NCBI GenBank assembly: GCA_964034945.1
Contig: OZ035961.1
Location: 5,500,001-5,564,000 of the forward strand
Origin: Chrysopilus asiliformis
Taxonomy: Eukaryota > Arthropoda > Insecta > Diptera > Rhagionidae
Direction: 5' to 3'
Length of the DNA: 64,000 bases
Of the stretch, positions 57,625 through 64,000 are shown one piece after another. How positions within the stretch are numbered: position 1 is the first letter of the stretch; the number at the start of each line of letters is the position of its first letter. Both the position numbers and the translations under genes were made by a program. The notes beneath the pieces are model-generated. The model was not told the DNA's origin. It did not search any database and worked only from the letters and a program-made list of their open reading frames with translations.

Positions 57625-60600
57625 ATGCTTGGTGGAACGGCTGGCCGTTGTTGTACACCAAGCACTGCAGCTGGTCCATTTCGTTTGTGTGCAGTATCCG
57701 GATTTCAAAATCGTACAAACGATATTGTCTACTGTCCACCAATTATAGGTCAATATGGTCAAAATGAGGAAGATTCAACAGCAGTGGTTTATTTCGGTGG
57801 TGATGTTCAGGTAATTTTATTGATTAATAATTTATTTTTTATTGCAACATATTTAAGGAAAAAAAAATAATTTGATGAAAGAAAAAATATATATATATCA
57901 AAGACACAATATTTATGAAGTGTTTTGCATCACTTTGCATACATATGTTTCTTATGTTATAAATATAGAATCGGCCTCCATTATTATGTCAAGAGAATTC
58001 ACTTTGCTCATAATGTCTATTCCTAAGCATGTAGTTTTAATATGGTTCCGTTTCGTTCCGTTCGTCCGGTTGATTGCCTTCCAAAGAGTCTCGTCATTGG
58101 CATTATGCCAGAATTCGAAGAGATTTATCATTCTTAGGCTTTCTTTAAATTCGTAACATAATCAATAAATTTTAAACAAACTCGAAAAAAAACGAAATAA
58201 CTTACTTTCCATGACTTTTATGTATTTTGTAGGATTTTCCGGAAAGCATGGAAACGAATCGCGATAGTAGAGGTTACATGAAATACAATTTGGAGAGTAC
58301 GGCAGTGCTTCTGCGAAACGGTTTCCCAAAATCACATATAATTGTTGTCCGCCCAGTTCGGTAATTCAAACATCTGCTAATATGAACGCCAAAGCACTCT
58401 TTAATGTTTTGCACTCTTTAATTTACTTTTAGAATGGAATTTAAAACATTTAGTTGCTTTGACAACTTTGTTAGAGGCAATAATGCTGGTGTTCCCGATC
58501 ACACGCCAATGAATCATGCCTTACAACATTTGGAAAGGTAAATGCCCCTTATATTTTGCGTAGATTTCGTGAAACATTTAAATCGCTTTTCTTTAGATTA
58601 CTCCAAAACATATCGCAGCGTTTAAAAGTCTTGCCAGAGAACGATATAATCGCTCAAACTGCAACAACGTCTTCAGCATCAACAACGAACAATGATGGAG
58701 CACAGGAGATGGACATCGATATCCTTCAAGTACAGGAAACTGTAACTGTCGATACCGATGGTGCGGTTGTATTTCCATGTCGTGAAATTGAATCCAATAA
58801 TTCACTAAATACAACATCAATTCATGCCGAATCATCGTCAAATTTGACAGCAGCCCCTATCAATTCAAATAATCCAACCAGTACCGATGGAATAGCAGCA
58901 CAACAGAATGACTTACTATCAAACAATTCATCCGATTGCCAAAGTTTACAAGCGGCAACCAAAAATCCACTCTGGTGGCGTGAGAATCTTAACTTAGATA
59001 AATCAAAAATAATATTAATCGGTTTTAGTAAAGGCTGTGTTGTTCTTAATCAAGTAGGTTCAATAATTCCGAATTTTTATTAAACAATTTTAATGGATTT
59101 TTTTTATACCGAATTTTAGTTTATATATGAGTTTCACTATTTGAAAACTCTGACGCCAGATGATAGTACTATGATTAGATTATTATCGCGTATTAAGGAA
59201 ATGTATTGGCTTGATGGTGGACATGGCGGACAAAAGAATACATGGATAACATCACGAAGTTTACTCGAAACATTGACGAGATTAGGTAAGTTTGCCAATG
59301 TTTAGTAAGCTATGTGAACAACTGGAACGGGTTAACTTTAAAATTCACGTAACGAAAGCTCCTTATATAAATGGCTTCTCAAAAAATGTTCCGAATAGGC
59401 ACAAAATTGCTTGACCTAGGAGAAACTAGTTCGTCCTAATAGAAAACCGCACGCTGTTGGATAAACCGAATTAATGTATAGTAAATTAACTTACAGGGTG
59501 AGTCACAACTACTGTCAGTAAATAAAAATTCTGTAAAAAATAAAATAATGCACAGATTTCAAAAAATACCAGAGGTGCATAACATTGATACCTAAACTTC
59601 ACTGACAGTAGTTGTGACTCACCCTGTACAGACAAAAAATGGGGGATAGATTTTTTGTTTAAAATATTTTGTTTAAAGTCTTTGACAGATTCACTACCGT
59701 CTCTCGAGCATCGTCGCTCTGTTGGGGTACTCAGCATATTCTATAGATATTTCCATGGGAAATGTTCCACCGAAATTTCCCAACTTATTCCTCCACGGTA
59801 TATTTTCCCTAGACCCTCTCGTGCAGCTGCACGTGCGCACGACTTCTTCCTTGAGCCTCCCCGTTTTCGTACAGTAAAGTTTAGGGGTTCCTTCATTCCG
59901 CGAACAACAAGACTTTGGAACAATTTACCATCCGATGTGTTCCCCCCGGACTATAAGCCGCAGAAGTTCAAGGAGAACATAAATCGGCATCTCCTTTTGT
60001 CCTTCCGACCATCCCTAGCTGTGCTTCGGCATTAAAGGGTCTTCCCCTAAGCTCTGGCTGGATCTATAAAAAAAAAATGTATTTAGGAAGTGGGAGAGGG
60101 GAGTGTGATAGTGAAGGAGGTGTGGGTGGTTGAGAGGGGGGAGGGGGCGGGAGTGTGTGATGAGCTAGCCTTTCCCCCTCGGCCATACAAGTAGAAATTT
60201 TTTTAGCAATTTTCCTAAAAACGGTTAATTTAAAAAAAATGTTAAGACAAAAAGTATTTACAATATAATAGTTCCATACATCAAAATCCAATCGAACCAC
60301 TCCTTACCCTTTCTTCCACACAAAAAATTTGTCTGTCGTCATATAGCGTATTTGACGATTGCCTCCTGGTCATTGTAGTTTTTCTTATATTTTAATAAAT
60401 CGATTAAATAATTTTTAATCTGTCCACTATTCCAGCAATAAATATCCACGTTCATGTGACCCCATATCAAGTACAGGACGATAGACGACCCTGGATTCGA
60501 AAGGAAGAGAAAATTTTTACCGATTTGCTTCGTAGACTTGGTGCTTCAATTACTAGACATTTACATTTCGATAGCACAATTGCTAATTTATTTACACATT

Positions 60601-60740
60601 TCGAAGTTCTGCAGGCATTCTGCCAGCACATTCATCTTAGTAATCAACAGCAGCAGCTTCAGCAACAACATCAACAACAGCAGCAGCAGCAACAACAGCA
60701 ACATCGATTAATTACAGAGAATATGACCAGCGAAAAGTGA
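57625..60740 (+). CDS. C2orf69: C2orf69-like mitochondrial hydrolase-fold protein (six coding exons)
   Basis: The exons are 57625-57810, 58233-58360, 58433-58537, 58597-59053, 59120-59285 and 60436-60740. All introns are GT-AG and the phases agree, giving 448 residues. The start is the first ATG after an acceptor-like site at 57599; an upstream non-coding exon is likely. Homology to vertebrate C2orf69, a mitochondrial protein whose loss causes an oxidative-phosphorylation disorder, is clear in YFGGDVQDFPE (about 57-67), FSCFDNFVRGNNAG (about 111-124), LIGFSKGCVVLNQ (280-292, nucleophile-elbow-like Ser284), MYWLDGGHGG (320-329) and HVHVTPYQV (352-360). These suggest an alpha/beta-hydrolase fold with Ser284 and nearby Asp/His as candidate catalytic residues; the substrate is not known to me. 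Exon 4 carries a Ser/Asn/Thr-rich insertion, and the C terminus ends in a Gln-rich tail of about 33 residues. Intron 5 hosts a MITE and a retrotransposon fragment. Confidence 0.9.
59494..59626. mobile_element. 133-bp TA-target MITE in C2orf69-like intron 5
   Basis: Perfect 26-bp terminal repeats beginning CAGGGTGAGTCACAACTACT are flanked by TA at both sides. Non-coding, Tc1/mariner type. Confidence 0.9.
59640..60075 (+). mobile_element. 5'-truncated non-LTR retrotransposon (reverse transcriptase C-terminal end)
   Basis: An open segment up to the stop at 60033 encodes SLEHRRSVGVLSIFYRYFHG, then PRTTRLWNNLPSDVFP and KFKENINRHLL. This is the typical C-terminal tail of reverse transcriptase in Jockey/CR1-like non-LTR elements. 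The catalytic domain is missing, as in ordinary 5' truncation. The 3' end after CTGGCTGGATCTAT runs into an A tract near 60066-60075. It sits in sense in intron 5 of the C2orf69-like gene and is a relic, not a functional gene. Confidence 0.8.
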
Positions 60741-63700
60741 CAACGGTTGAAGAAAGCATTAGTTTATGTATATAAAAAATTCACATAAATTTAATTATAT
60801 TACGTAAATTGTATTTAAAAATTACACATAAGAGAATTTCAAGAAAAAAAAACATTAATGCAAAAGCAAGAAATTTTTAAATCGAACAAAAAAAAACATG
60901 AAAAAAATGTTTTAAAATTTTGTAATTAAGTCTTTTTATTATTAAAATAAAATTAAGTATCTTTTGAAACGAAATTAGAGATAAATGACAAACAATTGAA
61001 AAATGAACACAGTTTTATAATGTTTTTTGGGTTGAAATCATTTTATATTAATGAACACGTATATTTTTTTGATTAATTTATTGTTTATGTTAATCAGCCC
61101 CGAAAAACAAAAAAAACGCTTTTTACAATTACATACATATAGAGATCGGATTATATGCTACATAAAATGCCGAAATATGCTTGCAAATATGGGAAAAGTT
61201 GTTTTGGTTTTTATTTTATACTTTTTAGTCTTCGAATATTTACCTTTGAAACATCCTTACGGACTTTTTGACTTCAGAATCGAACTCAGCAACTCCCAGA
61301 TGAGATTTTTTTTCTTAAAAAAAATGGAAAAGGTTAATCACGTTATCTTTCCTGGCCTTCCGCTATCCCTACAAAGACAAAGTAGTGAAAATATTTTATT
61401 GTCACCGGAACTACGCGAGATGGTTTCATCTTCCTAATTTGTAAACTTTCGGAAATATAAGCTAACGATTTGAAAATATGAAAAGGTACATTTAAAAAAG
61501 GTACCTACATAGAGTTTAGGCTTGAAAATACTTTTTCCCGACTCTCGAGAATTCTCGGGCAATATTTTTTTCTCCTATTCCCAAGAAATTAGTGTTGAGA
61601 ATTTCGAAAATTTTATATAGTGTATCACTGATAATACATGAATGTTTTTCGTTATCATAGTTCAGGTTTTAGAGATAAACTTTTAGCAAGAGACCATTCA
61701 TTGAGACTATTAATACAATAAAAAAGAAACTCCCGATAAAAGAATTTACTAACTTTTATATTATGGCAAAAAATATCAAAAAACTGTCAAAATGACGGCC
61801 ATGTTGAAAAAACTGTAGTTATGAATTATGCGTGTATTCGCTAATAAAAACTGCTAAACAGTATAACTTTTAGCTGTAACATATAGAAAAATGAACAAAT
61901 GACAGAAATAATATGGATTTTTTATATTTAACATACGCTTTTTCTTGTAATTGGATAATTTAGTATTCATGATAAATTTCAAAATCCTTTCATGGCTTTT
62001 ATATGTTAGACCGCAGTTAAATGTATGAAGCATAAACGCCACAGAAACTGTAGTGCAAAGTGTTCCTCTGCCTATTATATATCTGTGGTTTAACGCTAGA
62101 AATTTTTAAATATTTTTCTCGAGTTTGGAAGGTGGTTTTGCTTTAGACAATTAATTTTCAGCCAGATATAAAAATTCATGCAGTGAAGGATTTGTATAAT
62201 TTTCAACTGGAATTTTAAAACATACTCTGAATTAATTAGTCAAACCTCCGGAAACCATTTTTGATATTTAAAACAAATGGCGCAAATTTGAAAACCAAAG
62301 CATCCATTTCCATCTAGAAATTGATGTTGTCTTTTTATCTCATCATAACAAAAATCGAATTTGTATTTGTTTTAGCTAAACAATCAGCATTATAAACTAC
62401 AATTGAATGATGGCTACACAGTTTACTAAACCTAGTTTTATCGATAGAATCCTCGATTAGAATTTACAACAATTAAACAAATATTCATTTGCATACAATC
62501 CGGTCTCTGGTTATATAATTACAAAAATGATTTCAATGTTTATTTGTATTGAAAATGGCTAATTACAAATTGAAACCATGAATTACAATAATGAAAAGCA
62601 ATGATCATATGGACTAAACCATACTTTTTTGAAATTATTATTAGAAAAGTGCAATAGATGAAGTTATTATACTTATGTTGATGCCCTATTTTTATAAAAT
62701 GTGTCATCAAATTCATGACAAAAATTTTTTATTTTTCATATAATCGCATTTAGATCGAAATTCAATTGTAATGCACAAAAATTCGTTCTATTTTCAGTGA
62801 AAATTCATTATAAATATTAATTCTTTTATGACGATCGAAAACTTTTCGAGTAATTGGTTTTGCTCTTTAATTTCCAAAAGACTGGTATATTTTTTTTAAA
62901 CATTCAATAACAATCATTTATATTTAAAAAAAAAGAATCATTAAAACAAGCAACATAAGTTTATTTAAATTTGGAATTAGTATTATTATTATTATAATTG
63001 TCCCTCTTTTCGATTAATCTAATTAAGCAATGTAAATATAATTTTTAAAGAAAAATTATAATTAAATCCCAATAAAAATATAATGAATAAAAGGTAATTT
63101 TTGCTCTCTTCACAAAACTAAAAATTAATTTTTTTAATACGTAGCATATAATAATAATGCATAAGAAATTAATATGTAGGCATAATGCGATTTATGTTGT
63201 GCGTGTGAATGGCTTTCTCGCTTTTATTTAAATCTTAGCAAATAAAAGGAAATTACTAAAAAGTGATTTTATTGTAAATTTTAAAAGAAAACTAAACTAA
63301 TGCAGGTTGTTGGAAATTTTTTTAAACAAAATGGCAATTTAAACAAATCATTAATAGGAGAATTTAAAAATGAAACAAATAAATTAATTGATGTACCTTT
63401 CGTGGCAGTTCAAAATTGCTCAAAATTATAGTTTTTTTTTGAAAAAAAGATACAAGAATAACAAAAACTAAAGAATTTACAGACATTGAATTAACTTGAA
63501 TTTACATTTACAAAAAAAAAATGAAATTAAATTTTGGAAAGTTTTGAGAGGGAGCGAGAATGAATAATTTTATGCTAAAATACATCGTACCGATATATAT
63601 TTATCTTAAAATTATAACTGTTTTAATTATCTAACCAATGGTCTTTTGTATTTTTATTCAGTCAAGATCACAAGAATTTTTAATCCATCGTTACTGTTAC

Positions 63701-63987
63701 CCGAAAAGGGTAAAGAACCGCCATTTTGGCCACTTCTGATCAAAAGTGAGCAGGATTGAAATACACAGTTGTCGCAGCCGTATAGTCATTTGGTTTGGAG
63801 CTGTCGCCATTGTTGTGATACCTGGAGAGCCCTAAATTCGTCCTATTTTAGATTTGGAGCACATTATTACAAAAATACTATCAACTTTTAGCAAAAATCC
63901 GTTAACCGAAAGCTACCAATATGGCGGCTTTTTGTAAAATCTGAATTTCGTTTTTCGCAACTTCGAAATTTTTGCTATAATCTAGAG
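60741..63987 (+). other. Intergenic DNA, no supported gene
   Basis: The first few hundred bases are the likely 3' UTR of the C2orf69-like gene. One ATG-started frame of 128 codons (61051-61437) has a hydrophobic segment (VVLVFILYFLVFEYL), but it shows no recognisable family and could be chance. The remainder is AT-rich with no feature I can name. Confidence 0.5.
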
Positions 63988-64000
63988 CAGTGGTTCCCAA
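63980..64000 (+). mobile_element. Probable start of a hAT element at the window edge
   Basis: The window ends with CAGTGGTTCCCAA (63988-64000), the common start of hAT-type terminal repeats. It is preceded by ATCTAGAG, a good match to the nTCTAGAn target preferred by many hAT families. The rest of the element lies outside the window. Confidence 0.6.

Noticed and set aside
61051..61437. 128-codon ATG-started frame downstream of the C2orf69-like gene
   Set aside because: It has a hydrophobic segment, but no recognisable family, no supporting splice or promoter signal, and lies in A/T-rich UTR-like DNA. Kept only as a remark in the intergenic entry.

Overview
The window is nuclear DNA from an insect, most likely a fly (Diptera). 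It is very AT-rich, its genes have short GT-AG introns, and it is crowded with short inverted-repeat transposons. Recognisable coding sequence is only a small part of the 64 kb.

From 1 to about 44 kb lies the 3' half of the fruitless (fru) locus on the + strand. One short shared exon (2367-2502) carries the last residues common to all proteins and ends in phase 1. It is followed by three alternative terminal exons at 7405, 18061 and 35164. Each begins in phase 1, encodes its own pair of C2H2 zinc fingers and has its own stop. Splicing the shared exon to one of the three would give three transcription factors with the same N-terminal part (upstream of this window) and different DNA-binding ends. 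The middle exon is notable: its TGA is followed by 203 more in-frame sense codons. Introns and 3' flanks hold no other convincing gene. They alternate between A-rich and T-rich stretches and carry many MITE-like elements: TTAA-target, TA-target pogo-like, Harbinger-like and long fold-back types.

From 44.7 to 47.4 kb a nest of transposons contains a complete 2.2 kb pogo-like element. It has imperfect 27-bp terminal repeats, TA target duplications and a 460-codon transposase on the - strand. The transposase has lost the acidic residues of its first catalytic motif, and its stop codon sits inside a 94-bp palindrome.

From 48.2 to 60.7 kb is a small gene neighbourhood, all on the + strand: an intronless two-pore potassium channel with unusual selectivity-filter sequences, a tandem pair of secreted DUF1091-family proteins, and a six-coding-exon homologue of the C2orf69 mitochondrial hydrolase-like protein. 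The DUF1091 pair lies in a duplicated block of roughly 3 kb whose copies carry different transposon insertions. Their introns are identical while the exons have diverged. The last 3 kb has no supported gene, and the window ends at what looks like the first bases of a hAT element with its target site.

The genes do not form a functional unit. All exon models, repeat pairings and difference counts were made by eye from the sequence. Nothing was searched against a database.
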